Source: Hyposmocoma kahamanoa (taxonomy: Eukaryota > Arthropoda > Insecta > Lepidoptera > Cosmopterigidae). Taken from it: 64,000 nt of DNA. The translations under genes were made by a program, and so were the position numbers. Below, in pieces: positions 1 through 10,887 of the stretch. The notes beneath the pieces are model-generated. The model worked only from the letters and a program-made list of their open reading frames with translations. It ran no database searches and was not told the origin of the DNA. The stretch spans positions 3,475,108 through 3,539,107 of the forward strand of contig NW_020653945.1 of the NCBI RefSeq assembly GCF_003589595.1, read 5' to 3'. Position 1 is the stretch's first letter; the number at the start of each line of letters is the position of its first letter.

Positions 1-431
1 GTTAATTACTTGAATTAATTGAATCAAATTTAATTTATGTAACTTCAAATATAATTAATGTAACCAATATGTAATATAATTAGTAATGTGATGTAATTCT
101 ATGTTTTAGTATTATCACGGACTATGTTGTCTGATATGAATAAATGGATTTCAATTTCAATTTGAAGTAAACGTAAAAGGTGGTTAAGTTTGAACGATTA
201 CAAATTTACACATTATTTACAATTTATTTAGGCGACTTGGGCGTCTAATTTAATCAAATTAAAGAATTAGAGAATTCCATATGTTATGAGTACCGGAGCA
301 AAGGAATTTACTCTGGTGTAGGTACTACTACCCACAACACCTTGGTAGGACTAATATAGAAAACTTCCTACCGGGAATTGGACTGAGCGCTCTTCATCCA
401 GCGCCTACATTGCAATCCTTTGAGTTTTTTT
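1..431. other. unassigned AT-rich stretch
   Basis: No gene is seen. The segment around 100-165 ends in an AATAAA-like signal (gaataaatgg) followed by T-rich sequence, which looks like a LINE 3' tail, but no coding remnant is left to confirm it. Confidence 0.3.
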
Positions 432-718
432 ATTACACCAAATGACGGGACGAACGAGTTTTGCGTCTGGTGGTAAGCGACACGCCTATCCATAACAGTT
501 GCAGTGTTACTCAGAACATCGCAAAGATCTTAGGGGCACTGCCAGTGCACCCGTCACGCTGAGATATAAGTTGACAAGTCACATGTGCCTGTAATTTCAC
601 CAGCACCCTTACCCTACCAAACAGAAACGCAGTAATGCTTACATTACTGCTTGGCGGCAGACATAGGTAAGGCAGTACTTCACTGGACGAAGTCGTTAAC
701 AAGGAGCTCTATTATTAA
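432..718 (-). repeat. family A SINE-like repeat, near full length
   Basis: Read on the minus strand, family A starts with a GTAGAGCTCCTTGTGAAAG-like block, then a GTTCGTCCAGGGAAGTACTG block. It continues through CTTATGTCTCAGGGTGAC and GTTATGGACAGGCGTG and ends in ACTTGGTATTATAAAAAAA. This copy has all blocks in order. The fixed ends, A-rich 3' terminus and short length suggest a SINE, but no clear tRNA boxes were recognised, so the class is inferred. Confidence 0.75.
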
Positions 719-1452
719 AACTCATCAGGTCACTGGGTATAGGAAAGGGGTATAATTTGACAACACGGATTTTTTTGTGCCTTTATATCCCAAGATCACA
801 TCCGTGTTATTTTCACCCAATTAACTTACTTTCTCTTAATCGGATATAGGGAGAATACGGCACGGATCATAAAAATAAAACACCAGTTCTATATATTTTT
901 AACAGAATGAACTATGCCGACATGATAATTTATCAAATGAGAACCATTCATTCTTTTGAACGACATTATTCTTACAAAATGTACGTGTATATTCGAATGT
1001 ATGTGGACTTTGTACTATGACTCGAGGTGTGGGTAGATGAATGGTGTGAAAAATACGTGAAATACTTAACTGGATTGGATTATTTTAAACTTGGCATTGT
1101 GTTTGGATTCGTTAATATGAAACCTTTTTTATTGTTTATTCTGTCATACTTTAGTTATTAATAATTTATAAAATATGGACTTACAAGTGCGTACGTATAT
1201 ATCACACCTTTAGAATGAAAGTGACACAACACAAAAATCCAACTTTTGGAAATACACATAATAAGATTTGAAGTTATGATATTTTCACATTATTTACTTA
1301 CTACTCTTCAAATACTAAAGACTTGATAATCCTAGAAGATAATGACGAAACATCAGTTTTATATCCTCAAAAATTGCTTCAGATTTTTTTTCATATTTAA
1401 CAATTTAATTTTCAAAAACTATAACACTGTAAAGTCACTTTTTTACTGAACT
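719..1452. other. unassigned AT-rich stretch
   Basis: No gene or recognised repeat is seen. The sequence is AT-rich with short chance frames only. Confidence 0.4.
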
Positions 1453-1745
1453 TTTTAACCGACTTCAAAAGAAAGAAAGAGATTCTCAATTCGACTGTAT
1501 GATTTTTTTTGTATGTATGTTACGCGATAACTAATAATATATGAACCAATTTGAAATGATTTTTTTTGTAAAGACCACTAGTGAGGTACCCACCTCACTA
1601 GTGGTCCCATTTAAATTTGAAGAAAATATTTTACCTCTAATGGTAGCAAACTAGGGAATGGATCTGGCTTCGCGCACTTTCCGGTAACCGATTTTAATAA
1701 AACTTAGCAAACTTGGGGTCGTCTTTTTTAGTACTCCGTACTGAG
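1453..1745 (+). repeat. family D repeat, with internal hairpin
   Basis: It starts with AACCGACTTCAAAAG and ends in the shared right block AGTACTCCGTACTGAG. Near 1573-1606 it carries a perfect 15-bp inverted repeat (GACCACTAGTGAGGT, 4-nt loop, complement). Only the right half of this hairpin belongs to the family sequence, so the left half is a local inverted duplication. Confidence 0.7.
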
Positions 1746-1891
1746 ATTATTTGTTGTCATTTGACATAACAAGAATTAAGTCTCTTTCATTGTCACCATT
1801 ATAATTGACATGGTTAAAGGTACATTTTTTTCTACGTTCTGCATATTATGAAATATACGCTATTTGGTATATTTGTTTACTTATTTCGTAC

Positions 1892-2269
1892 CTTAGAATA
1901 ATAACGCATAGAATGATAGTTTCATATCAAACGAACTGTCACAAGAGAGGCAAAAATCAAATTCATGTAGGCTAGTTTTAGTAGTAGGTTAATTTTTGGT
2001 TTTAGTGAATATTTATATAAAAATACAAGTTGAAATGCGTTACTTCCTTGTGGAATGTGATGTTAGTATCTATTTTATGTTTGTCTGACGTATTTTTACA
2101 CTCATTTACCGCACATTTCGTCATTTTAAGCTAAAATTCTTGATCTGTTCGCGGTGCAAGTGGACCTTGAGCATTGAAGGCCCGCCCGCTCGTGTAGGCC
2201 CATTGGGCGCGCTTCAATTTGCCTCACTTAGCGTGTGCGGACTAGGTTTCTATGCGTTATTATTCTAAG
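1892..2269 (+). mobile_element. MITE family E, copy 1 (378 bp)
   Basis: Short non-coding DNA transposon. Its 22-bp terminal inverted repeats begin CTTAGAATAATAACGC. It is flanked by a perfect 8-bp target duplication TTTCGTAC (1884-1891 and 2270-2277). A nearly identical copy lies in reverse orientation at 21351-21726 with its own 8-bp duplication. No transposase is encoded, so an unseen autonomous partner must have moved it. Eight-bp duplications fit hAT or P superfamilies; the terminus does not decide which. Confidence 0.9.
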
Positions 2270-2343
2270 TTTCGTACCATATTGTTTCCAAATAAACATT
2301 GGAAATGATAAATGAAAAATTAATCAATACTTTATGAACTTTA

Positions 2344-2562
2344 CTAATGGTAGAGACCATTGTGAAAGGGTTCGTCCGGGGAAGTACTGCCACATTATCT
2401 ATTTTTGCCGTCAGACAGCGTTATTGCGTTCCGGTTTTGAAAGGTAAGGGTTCTAGTGAAATTGCAGGCACAAGGGACTTTTAACTTACTCAGATCTTTG
2501 CGGTTCAAAGCTCTGAGTGGCTGCATCTGCTATGGACATTGGTGTCCTTTATCATAAAAAAT
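2344..2562 (+). repeat. family A repeat, internally deleted
   Basis: Carries the GTGAAAGGGTTCGTCCGGGG head block, the GCGTTCCGGTTTTGAA block and the TATGGACA block on the plus strand. The stretch between the ACTCAG block and the end is shortened compared with full copies. Confidence 0.65.
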
Positions 2563-3897
2563 CTGTTTGTGAAGTTTCTTTGACATTTTTCTCAAAGAAA
2601 TTTGCACGATTTCCAATGTAATAAAGATATATTGAATATGAATCAATACTATTTGATAGTGTTACAATTTCATTCATTCATTCATTCAAAGTCATCAGAA
2701 GAAACATGGTTTTATTACTCACGTAGTCAGAACTGCATACGACTGGTTAAGGTCACTTTGATTGGTTCGACCTCTGTACGTAGAGGAATAACAAATAAAC
2801 TTGCAAGCAATTTGAATTGTGGATTGGCAAACTACCGAGGGGTCTTGAGACTTGATGTTAGTACGGAATTAGGAACAATTTTCCTACTCGGTCAAGTGTA
2901 ACAATGGTTTTACGAAACTGATTTATAAAGTGCATAAAATTTTAAACTAAAAATAAGTTTACCTGTTAGTAGAACAGATTTCAAATGCCGGAGAAATCCA
3001 ATATCGAGCCATGACCGCCGACTTATCGTAAGCGACATTTTTGTCTAACAGTGTTTTTCATTGCAATAGTGTATTTTCTATCCAGGGAATAAAACGAGCC
3101 GATATACAAGGTAGGTGGTTAGGCACCCGAACTCTATCGAGGGTGTTTATTACTCCGAGGGTTTATACTGGATTTTATTCTCGAGGTGATAACTTTACAT
3201 TTCATTACGATTGCGAGAAAAAATATTTCAATCGTTTTCACTCTAACAAAATAACGAACGTAAATTCTGAAGATTTCGCGGTTTTTTTTTCCAACCACAC
3301 ACAGACACAGATACAACAAACGCGGGAAAATATAATGGCGCCACCGTCTATGCGGAAAAGGCACGGAACTAAAACGGCGTACTACTGGCTGTTTGCGTTT
3401 GTTCCCTCGAAGTAAATAAAAATATTAGGGACTTTTTACTAGGGATTAAAGGTTGCACTTCACTCCCGTTACGTAAGGCTATATTGACATACTCTTAGAG
3501 CATGAGAAGTGAAAATGATATTTTAAAAAATAACGGACGAGGACACTGCAAAAGTCTACATTGCCAACAATTTTAACAAAAGCTAAGTTTGTCGTTAACT
3601 TATCATTCTGTCGGTAAATTTTTATATTTTAGCGTAACTGATAGAATTAAGAAATCATAACGTAAACGACCCCACTTGTTATCGCAACCGACACACTACA
3701 ACACAGTTTCGTCGTTTACTATAAATAAAGTGGCAAAGAACGTGTTGCACCATATTGCATATTTTTAACGCCTGAAAACTTTAAAAATCTTTAGACAGAG
3801 ATAACAAAAATATTGTAAGTGGCAAAAAACGCTATCATCCATTGTTTAAAAAATAATTTAGCTGTTATTAATTATTCTATATTTTAATTCAATTTAG
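2563..3897. other. unassigned stretch with one longer open frame
   Basis: Nothing is recognised. An open frame of 124 codons (3041-3415, +) overlaps a 76-codon frame on the other strand. Neither has a recognisable motif, splice context or repeat match in this window, so I do not call a gene. Confidence 0.4.
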
Positions 3898-4108
3898 TAT
3901 CCGATGGCAAACGCCCGGATGAAATGACACTCATACCTTGGAGTATGGGCCGGACACTGATGTGGGACGCAGCTGATGAGGTTCCTGCACGCCAGCAAGA
4001 CGACTGGCGGAAAGAATAAAGAGTAATAAGTACCTGGATCTCAGCTCCGACTACCTATTTCAATCCTTTGGAGTTAAAAGTGTTGGCCCAAAGCAAAAAT
4101 ATGAAAGA
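3898..4108 (+). pseudogene. LINE reverse-transcriptase C-terminal fragment, frameshifted
   Basis: Translation of 3903-4019 gives a stretch with [15 protein letters not shown], which resembles the segment just before the end of LINE polyproteins. After a frameshift, 4020-4105 reads YLFQSFGVKSVGP, which resembles the next block of the same kind of protein. The order and spacing support one decayed LINE tail. The clade is not certain. It is truncated on both sides and cannot be functional. Confidence 0.5.
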
Positions 4109-4156
4109 CCTAAAAAAAGGGCTAAAAAGTCTATGAAAAAATCAAATACAAACACA

Positions 4157-4262
4157 TAGACAGCGTCTGGCACGGTATGCCATAAGACGTCTGGTCAAAT
4201 CCGGCCGGATCGAAGGAATTTTTTTTGAGTGTTCGATCTTTGTATTAATAATTATTTAAAAA
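4157..4262 (+). repeat. family C tRNA-headed repeat, fragment
   Basis: Holds the GCGTCTGGCACGGTATGC block, a decayed box B region and the tail GAGTGTTCGATCTTTG followed by TATTAATAATTAT, in the same order as the longer copies near 23.1, 40.5 and 48.5 kb. Confidence 0.6.
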
Positions 4263-5896
4263 ACCTAATTTAATAAATTCACACACCTATTGTTTGCGAC
4301 TTAATTTCGTAATTATTTTAATAAACTTAAGCAAAGACAGTAAGTATAAAGATACTTTGTGTAGTGCCAGCTGCGGTAACAAAAAGGTCAGTAGCTCAAT
4401 ATTATGCTGGAAAATTAAATTAAGCTATCATTTTTCTAATGAGGAACAGAGTAAAGAGTAATTTGGAATTCAATCACATAACATGTTTTAATTGTCGCAG
4501 TCAGTAACGCGATATTCTTAAAAAAATATATAGGTTAGTTACAAGAAATCCCTTTATGGGATAAGCTCGCACTTGTACACTAACAATTTAACTGCTTGTT
4601 AAAATATGTAATTTGTTATATGGTACAATAAAGTGTTTACATGCATACATGTCCTACAAAAGGGGTTTGAAAAGGGTCCTAAGGGGTTGGCAAAGGACTT
4701 GTAAAGCCTCTGGTGTTGCAGGCGTTCATAGACGACCGGTGACCGCTTTCCATCAGGCGGGTCGTATGCTTGTTTGCTGTCTACATAACAAATATGATTT
4801 GATTGTGCTTTCGGCAAGTACAGAACTGAGTGGGCATTTGTTTGTCTAACAGTGAAGCATACAATTGCGGTTGTATTCTTGTGATAGGTTGATGCGATAG
4901 GTTAGTAAAATTGTACGCTAAAGTTCTTTCTATATGTGAGGATTTTTGGCCTTCAGTTGCTGTCTATATTAATATATATTATTATTTAATATAAATTTAA
5001 GTTGTTGATCTTTCTATTACTTATAAATAAATAAGAATTTTCTACCCCACTAAAGCGATACGTTTGAATCACACTTTATTGAATTCAAATAACACGGCGA
5101 CGGAAAAACATATCAGTAAACAATTTTGCTCGCAATGACCTTGTCGAGATGTAGATTTTCCGTGTTGTCCGCCATGACATACTTACGTTATTATGTCAAC
5201 GTAACTGGTTCTTGTTATAGTGGTGTGTTGTGTGTGACGAACTTTGCGAGGCAATAAATGAAAGTTCTAGGACAATACCATGAGAAATTCCAATGGTGGA
5301 AACTATCGTGATTCATGACACGTGTGGTACCTTCGCCACGTTATAAAATATTTATTCTTTTTCAAATTCAGGTTCAAATTCAAAATATTTCTTTTCAGAT
5401 AACAGGATCCATTGGTGTTAGTGTAAGAGATAAAAAAAATTATTGTTAGTAAGAATATTCTATAACATATTACTAATTAATTAAAATCTAAAATGTCATG
5501 TACTTACGAGGCATCTAGTGCGGGGCTGTTATGGTGTGAATTATTTTCTCATTCATTTTCTTATGTAAATTGAAGAAAGATTACTTTCAAAGATAATGTT
5601 AATAAAATTATAAAAAAAACAGAACTTGTTATATCTCTATTAAACTATCTATACTCTCTCACGTATCTTACTATTGATAGATAAATAATAACTAGATAAA
5701 ATCTTATTACTTAACGAGGCAAAAATCTTTTTTCTTAAGATCAAGATTGTGAGATTTAACATACATGGACCTCCGTGGTCCAGCGGTTAAAACTGTGGGA
5801 GCTAGATGAGGTTCCGGGATCTTTTCCCTGTTTAATAATTGTAAAGAACTTCTCTAAATTTATTCATTGTGGAAGGAGTTCCGTAGTTTGAAACTA
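4263..5896. other. unassigned stretch
   Basis: No gene is seen. A short tRNA-like head (about 5767-5820; TCCGTGGTCCAGCGGTTA) and a following CTCTAAATTTATTC block recall the pieces at 14035-14160 and 50299-50400. They may be a decayed SINE, but the evidence is weak. Confidence 0.3.
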
Positions 5897-6310
5897 GGTC
5901 TTTTTATGATACCAAGTCACAGCATGAACTCGCGCCTCGCCTATCCGTAGCAGTTGTAGTGTCACTGAGAGCTTTAAATCACAAAGATCTGAGGGGCACT
6001 GCCACTGGGCTAGTCACTCTGAGACGTAAATTGACAAGTCCCAAGTGCCTGTAATTTTACTAGCACCCTTAACCTTAAAAACCAGAACACAGTAATGGTC
6101 ACAATAAATAAATACCAATGCACACACTCATGTAGGCTATACAAATATTTCTCCCGGCCCGGGAATCGAACCTGGGACCTGAGCGTGGCAGGCCGGCATG
6201 GTAAGCGTTCGGTCACAGGGGCAGTTAATAACAATACTGCTTGACGGCAAAAATAGGTAAGATGGCCGTACTTCCCTGAACGAACTCGTTTCACAAGGCA
6301 TTCTACTGCC
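5897..6310 (-). repeat. family A repeat interrupted by a family B SINE
   Basis: The family A blocks run on the minus strand from the T-rich TATGATACCAAG end (5900) to the ACAAGGCATTCTACTGCC head (6310). They break at about 6100 and resume at about 6228. The gap is filled by a family B SINE in the same orientation. A short ACAATA-like duplication flanks the insert (6100-6106 and 6231-6236). Confidence 0.75.
6106..6226 (-). repeat. family B tRNA-derived SINE, truncated, inside family A
   Basis: The minus strand shows the tRNA-like head with a box B-like GGTTCGATTCCCGGGCC, then GAGAAATATTTGTATAGCC. The 3' body after that is mostly missing and ends in TATTTATTTATT. It is inserted in the middle of a family A copy. 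Confidence 0.75.
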
Positions 6311-6480
6311 ACTTAATAATTAAAGGTAATATGTGTGATTGTTTATAACATTAACAAAAAAGTTGTAAAAACGTAAATATAACTGTTTATAGACTTTTCT
6401 ACTATTTTTTACTAGACAACAGTTTTCTTTTCGATGACGTCATATTCTTTAAAGTGAGTGTTAAATTTAGTCGTTACGTT

Positions 6481-6600
6481 GCCAACGACCATACCACGTT
6501 GGATACACCGGTTCTCGTCCGATCACCGAAGTTAAGCGACGTCGGGCGCTGTCAGTACTTGGATGGGTGACCGCCTGGGAACACAGCGTGTCGTTGGCTT
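6481..6600 (+). rRNA. 5S ribosomal RNA gene
   Basis: Component of the large ribosomal subunit, transcribed by RNA polymerase III from an internal promoter. The sequence runs from GCCAACGACC to GTCGTTGGC and then a T-run terminator (6599-6603). Helix I is a perfect 9-bp match between the two ends. The internal control region is present, with GAAGTTAAGC as the A-box part and GGATGGGTGACCGCCTGGGA as the C-box part. CGCTGT (6547-6552) pairs with ACAGCG near 6585. Compared with insect 5S as I remember it, differences in these stems come as matched pairs, which argues for a working gene rather than a pseudogene. It stands alone between a family A copy and a family D copy, not in a tandem array. Confidence 0.93.
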
Positions 6601-6660
6601 TTTGCTTCCAAATTGTCTTAGCTACATCTCTGCCACGCAAGTGCGATGCCGTTGATGTAT

Positions 6661-6915
6661 TTTTAACCGACTTCAAAAAAGGAGGATTTACGCCATTGCT
6701 CCGGCTATGTAAATAGATTTTGATGATTCTTTTTTGTTGGAAAGAGGGCACTTCGATATTACCATTTGAATTTGAACCAAATATTCCACCTATAAACGCA
6801 AACTTGGGGTTGTATCTGGTTTGGCGCACTTTCCGTAAGCGGTGTCTATAAAACTTGGCAAATAGATGTATTCCAATAAAAAAACTGCTTATCGACTTAT
6901 GACGTCGGTTTTTTT
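6661..6915 (+). repeat. family D repeat
   Basis: Starts TTTTAACCGACTTCAAAAAA about 60 bp downstream of the 5S gene and ends near GACGTCGGTTTTTTTT. The TTCTTTTTTGTTGGAAAG and AAAACTTGGCAAATAG blocks are shared with the copies near 25.3, 45.2 and 31.3 kb. Confidence 0.7.
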
Positions 6916-7433
6916 TAAATAAAAAAGTTATAATGTTCTATATTTTTGTAATTGTAAGTAAAAATGTAAGTATTTTTATTTATTTTTACCATTTGCATTT
7001 AAGTGTCCCGAGATTTTAGAGGGATAATTATGTATTACTTGAAGTTTAGGTAAATATATACTGCTTATAATCTCTCAAGTCTTATAATCTCTCTCAAGTC
7101 TAATATCTGATAACAATGTTAACGAAATTATCGAAAAAAAAAATACGTTCACTAAATCCAATAAATACATTTTATTTACAAATACGAACAATCATCTTTA
7201 AAATCGGTAGGTTTAGAAACAAATTCCAGCATTCCAGCTACAATACGGGGTTTTAAAAAGTGATATATTGGTACACTACAATGCGAGGTCAACGCTATCG
7301 TTCCGCGTTGTGCGCACACGCATCCTCTACACTGGATGCAAATTCTCCATCTAACCATATTTGTTTACGGATTGCACACTAAGTATACTCATGGACATAT
7401 TTAGAGGAATACAAAAACAGGTTGAATTGACAG
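6916..7433. other. unassigned AT-rich stretch
   Basis: No gene or repeat is recognised. Confidence 0.35.
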
Positions 7434-7532
7434 GGAGAAATATTTGTATGGCCTACATTTGAGTTATTTGTGGTTGTCTATGTGTTTGTTCATAGCACTC
7501 GCAACAAATGGTTTCCCTAGTGCGTGGCTACA
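7434..7532 (+). repeat. family B SINE, body fragment
   Basis: Only the body after the tRNA-like head is left: GAGAAATATTTGTATGGCC, then TTGTGGTTGTCTATGTG and TTTCCCTAGTGCGTGGC. It is followed within 80 bp by a family A copy on the other strand. Confidence 0.7.
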
Positions 7533-7610
7533 AGTGTGGTTATCAATAAAAACATTTTATTTCTCTGCAAAAACTTTACTTTCGTGTCCAGGAGAACGAA
7601 AAGTTGATTT

Positions 7611-7870
7611 TTTTTATAACCCTAGTTGACGGGACGAACCTATCGTGCGCCTTGTGGTAAGCAACACGCCTGTCCATAACAGTTACAATGCCATTCAGAG
7701 TTTTAAAACACAAAGACCAGATCTGACACATTGTTGATATGTGCCTGTAATTTCACCAGCACTCTTACCCTTCGAAATGCCCACATTACCTACTGCTTGG
7801 CGGCAAAAATAGGTAAGGTGGCAGTACTTTCCTGGACGAGCTCTTTCACAAGAAGCTGTACTGTTATCCT
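7611..7870 (-). repeat. family A repeat
   Basis: Minus-strand copy with all main blocks. There is a gap after the AGATCTGA block, and the CCCTGAGACATAAG part is missing. Confidence 0.75.
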
Positions 7871-7989
7871 TAAGTAAACGTACAAATTTTCAGGTTTCAC
7901 TTAGTTTAAAAACAAAAAGAAAACATTATATTTTAAATCAATAATATATTTCAACTTAAATAAATTTTAAATATAGAATCCCGAACAGT

Positions 7990-8660
7990 ATAAGTAAGAG
8001 AGCGTTGTGGTATGAAAGATGATGTAGTGACAAGGATAGAGAAAGGGGTGTTTCTATTGTTTGGTCATGTAGAAAGAATTAATATTGGTAGATTGAGGGC
8101 ACAAATTTACAGAGCGAATGTGGATGGAAGCGTAGGCAGAGGTAGACCTCGGCGAACATATCTCAATCAGATTGAGGATGTCCTTAAAAAAAGGCCGGGT
8201 TAAAAGTACCAATAAATAATAATAACACTTTTTTGACATTTATTCATAAGCACATTTACAATAAAATGGTTAATAGTAAAGAGTATTGGAAACGTGTACT
8301 CTAGTGCCAATGAAAAGGATGGAACCTCAGCACTACTGCTGCTTTTCAGGTTCACCTTCATACATGGACATCCGCTGCTGACAATTGTCAATAATCACAG
8401 GAATTACATTTTAAATTTATAAGACATGCTTAAAATTAATTAATGTTTCGATGGGCAAACGAACTCTTACATGTAAAAGAACACTATGTATAATATATAA
8501 TAAATACCGGACACAAACGGCACTGGAACAGGCATAAATGTATGAAGAGATTAATGGGAATGCAGGAAGCGAAGAAGGTTTGTCAGGGGCGTAACAAGTG
8601 GAGGTCCATTGTCTCTGCCTAACCTGGTGGGAGACAGGCGTTATGATATGTATGTATGTA
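7990..8660 (+). pseudogene. LINE reverse-transcriptase C-terminus, split by an insert
   Basis: The frame 8012-8203 reads MKDDVVTRIEKG, then FGHVERIN, RLRAQIYRANV and GRGRPRRTYLNQIEDVLKK, the familiar C-terminal end of a LINE ORF2 found in many insects. The expected continuation (MKRLMGMQEAKKVCQ, then KWRSIVSA) appears only at 8540-8618, about 300 bp later. The segment 8217-8518 is therefore probably an insertion. The copy ends in a TATG microsatellite at 8645-8664. It is dead and truncated at the 5' end. Confidence 0.65.
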
Positions 8661-8664
8661 TGTA

Positions 8665-9361
8665 AAATTCTATAAATTGATGACAAATAACCTCTGTAAC
8701 AAGCACAAAAACAAAGTTTCAGGGGTATATAGCTACTGTTTTCTTAATACTATCTGCTCTATTAAACAGAAACCAATACTGTCAAACCAGTGTGAATGAA
8801 TAAATGAATAAATGAAATATTATCTTTGCTCATTAAAAATAGTGTTGTTATTCACCTGTGTTTTTCAACTATTTCCGGAAATTATTCGTCAAATACGACT
8901 CATTTCTTATCGACGTCTTTATCAGTTGGTCCTTCAAATGGATATACTCAATACTAAAACTGAATAGTCGCGCATTGAATACGAGACATTGCATATTTGT
9001 TTTAGAATAGTTTAAAGTAGTTATTATTGTTCTTGAATGATCCTTTAGGTGTTAAGTTTGTTTAGAAGTGATTTGGGTGTTGGTGAAGATCAGATTTGTG
9101 ATAAGGTTTGTGCATTGTATTTATTGTTTCTTTTTCACATGATTTACGTTATTAACGTTAGTACCTATTGTTTTAAACTCGAGGTTAAACACTGATATAG
9201 GACATTTACATTTAGACTTAAATTTTTGTTTCAATATCAAAAGAGTTCTGGACATACGTACAGGTATTAGGGCACAACAGCAAGTGTTGCATTGATTGTG
9301 TAGGAGCACCGCAGTAGCATTGGGTTAGACTAGTATCCCTTACACATCTTATCTATGTAGA
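8665..9361. other. unassigned stretch
   Basis: No gene or repeat is recognised. Confidence 0.35.
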
Positions 9362-9475
9362 AGGCTACCTGTGACGGAAGCAATAGCAGCGCCCCTCAGA
9401 TCTTTGTAATTTGAAGCTCTTAACGGCACTGCAACTGTTATGGGTAGACGTGTCGCTTACCACCAGGTGCACGTC
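9362..9475 (+). repeat. family A repeat, 3' half
   Basis: Begins inside the family near CCCCTCAGATCTTTG and runs through GTTATGGGTAGACGTG to CCACCAGGTGCACG. It lies 85 bp ahead of a second, longer copy in the same orientation. Confidence 0.65.
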
Positions 9476-9558
9476 TAAAAACATTATTAGTATATTTATT
9501 CATTAATTATAATGCCTATAATATTTTCTGATCGTAATTTGTTACATCTATACAATGT

Positions 9559-9852
9559 ATAGTAGCCGTAGAGCTTGTGAAAGAACCCGTCCAAGGAACT
9601 ACTGCCACCTATTTCCGCCGCCAAACAGTAAAGTAAGCATTACTGCGTTCCTGTTTCGAAGGGTTGTGAAGTTGGATGGGAAGTGCTGGTGAAATTACAG
9701 GCACAAGGGTATTGTCAACTTATTTCTCAGGGTGACGGGCACAGTGGCAGTGCCCTTCAGATCTTTGTGGTTTAAAGCGCTGAATAGCCCTGTAACTGTT
9801 ATGGACAGGAGTGTTACTTAACATCATCATCAGGTGCACGACTTATTCGTGT
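9559..9852 (+). repeat. family A repeat, near full length
   Basis: All blocks from GTAGAGCTTGTGAAAGAAC to GTGCACGACTTATTCGTG are in order on the plus strand, with small insertions such as a CATCATCAT run near the end. Confidence 0.8.
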
Positions 9853-10677
9853 ATTTCAAAAATAGCCTCTATATTTCTTTTTTTACTAAGCTTAAACCGT
9901 GTACACAAAAATGAGAAAACCCTGAACTAGATGAACATTATGACTATGCCAATTAAACCTTCCTATTTCTATATCACGACGATAGTACCACAGTTTATGG
10001 GAAACTCATCTATGTATAACCAGTTTGATTCATTCAGTGTAACGCCGGCCCGCGATCGCTGCGCGCGTTTCTTCGAACGGCTACAAAATGTACGTTTACA
10101 ATTTATCGAAGTTTCAGTTTATTTAAAAATAATAGTGACAATTTTCGGGAATAACGATGTGTGGTTATTGAAATTCGGCAAACAAATTGGCTGTTTTCTG
10201 GTAAGGGTAATTGCGTTTTTATTATTTTTGTTTAGTTCTATTTATGATGTTATTTTTTTAGTTTTTTATATTATATCATTAAATTTAATTTTCAGTGGAA
10301 TAATGTTTCTTATTAAACATTATTATTATTATTTAAAGAATATTTTGTATATTTTTTTCAGAAAATAATATTATTACTAGTGACCCGCGAGTATTACAGT
10401 TTTTGTATTTACAAACAGTTTTAACAAATTAGCTACCTTATGTGCTAATTCAAGTAGATAACGGAATATCGTCATCAACTCATTTATACATTCTACGTTC
10501 CACTGCCGTACACGGGTCTCCTCTGGATGGACTCTGAGTGGACTATGGCCTAAATGAAAATATACATCTTCCAAAATTATGTTTAAAACTATTCAACCGA
10601 TTCGTCTTTATTAATTAACAAATATGAATCAAACTTTTTCAAGTTTAATAATTGTGTCCTAAATCTCTACAATTCGA
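9853..10677. other. unassigned stretch with a hydrophobic open frame
   Basis: A 145-codon frame at 9931-10368 is rich in Phe, Ile, Leu and Tyr because the DNA is T-rich. It shows no family motif and no splice context. I see no other feature. Confidence 0.35.
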
Positions 10678-10887
10678 CTGCCTCCGTGGCCGAACGGTTA
10701 CCATGCCGGACTGCCACGCAGAGGTCCCAGGTTCGATTCCCGGGCCGAGAGAAATATTTGTATGGCCTACATTTGTTTCTCTCGTGAGTTTGGGTGTAAT
10801 TTGTGGTTGTCTATGTGTGTGTCCATGGCACCCGCGACACAGGGTTTCCCTAGTGCGGGGCTATGTTGAGTGTGTGCGTTATAATTC
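10678..10887 (+). repeat. family B tRNA-derived SINE, full length
   Basis: The tRNA-like head has a box A-like TGGCCGAACGG and a box B GGTTCGATTCC, as needed for RNA polymerase III. The body reads GAGAAATATTTGTATGGCC, CTCGTGAGTTTGGGTG, TTGTGGTTGTCTATGTG, CACCCGCGACACAGGG and CTAGTGCGGGGCTATG, with a TATAAT-type 3' end. This is the cleanest plus-strand copy and serves as the reference for the family. Confidence 0.9.

Noticed and set aside
3041..3415. Open frame of 124 codons (+), with a 76-codon frame opposite
   Set aside because: No known motif, no splice signals, and both strands are open over the same bases, as expected by chance.
9931..10368. Open frame of 145 codons with hydrophobic stretches
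   Set aside because: The composition follows from T-rich DNA. No signal, domain or exon context supports a gene.
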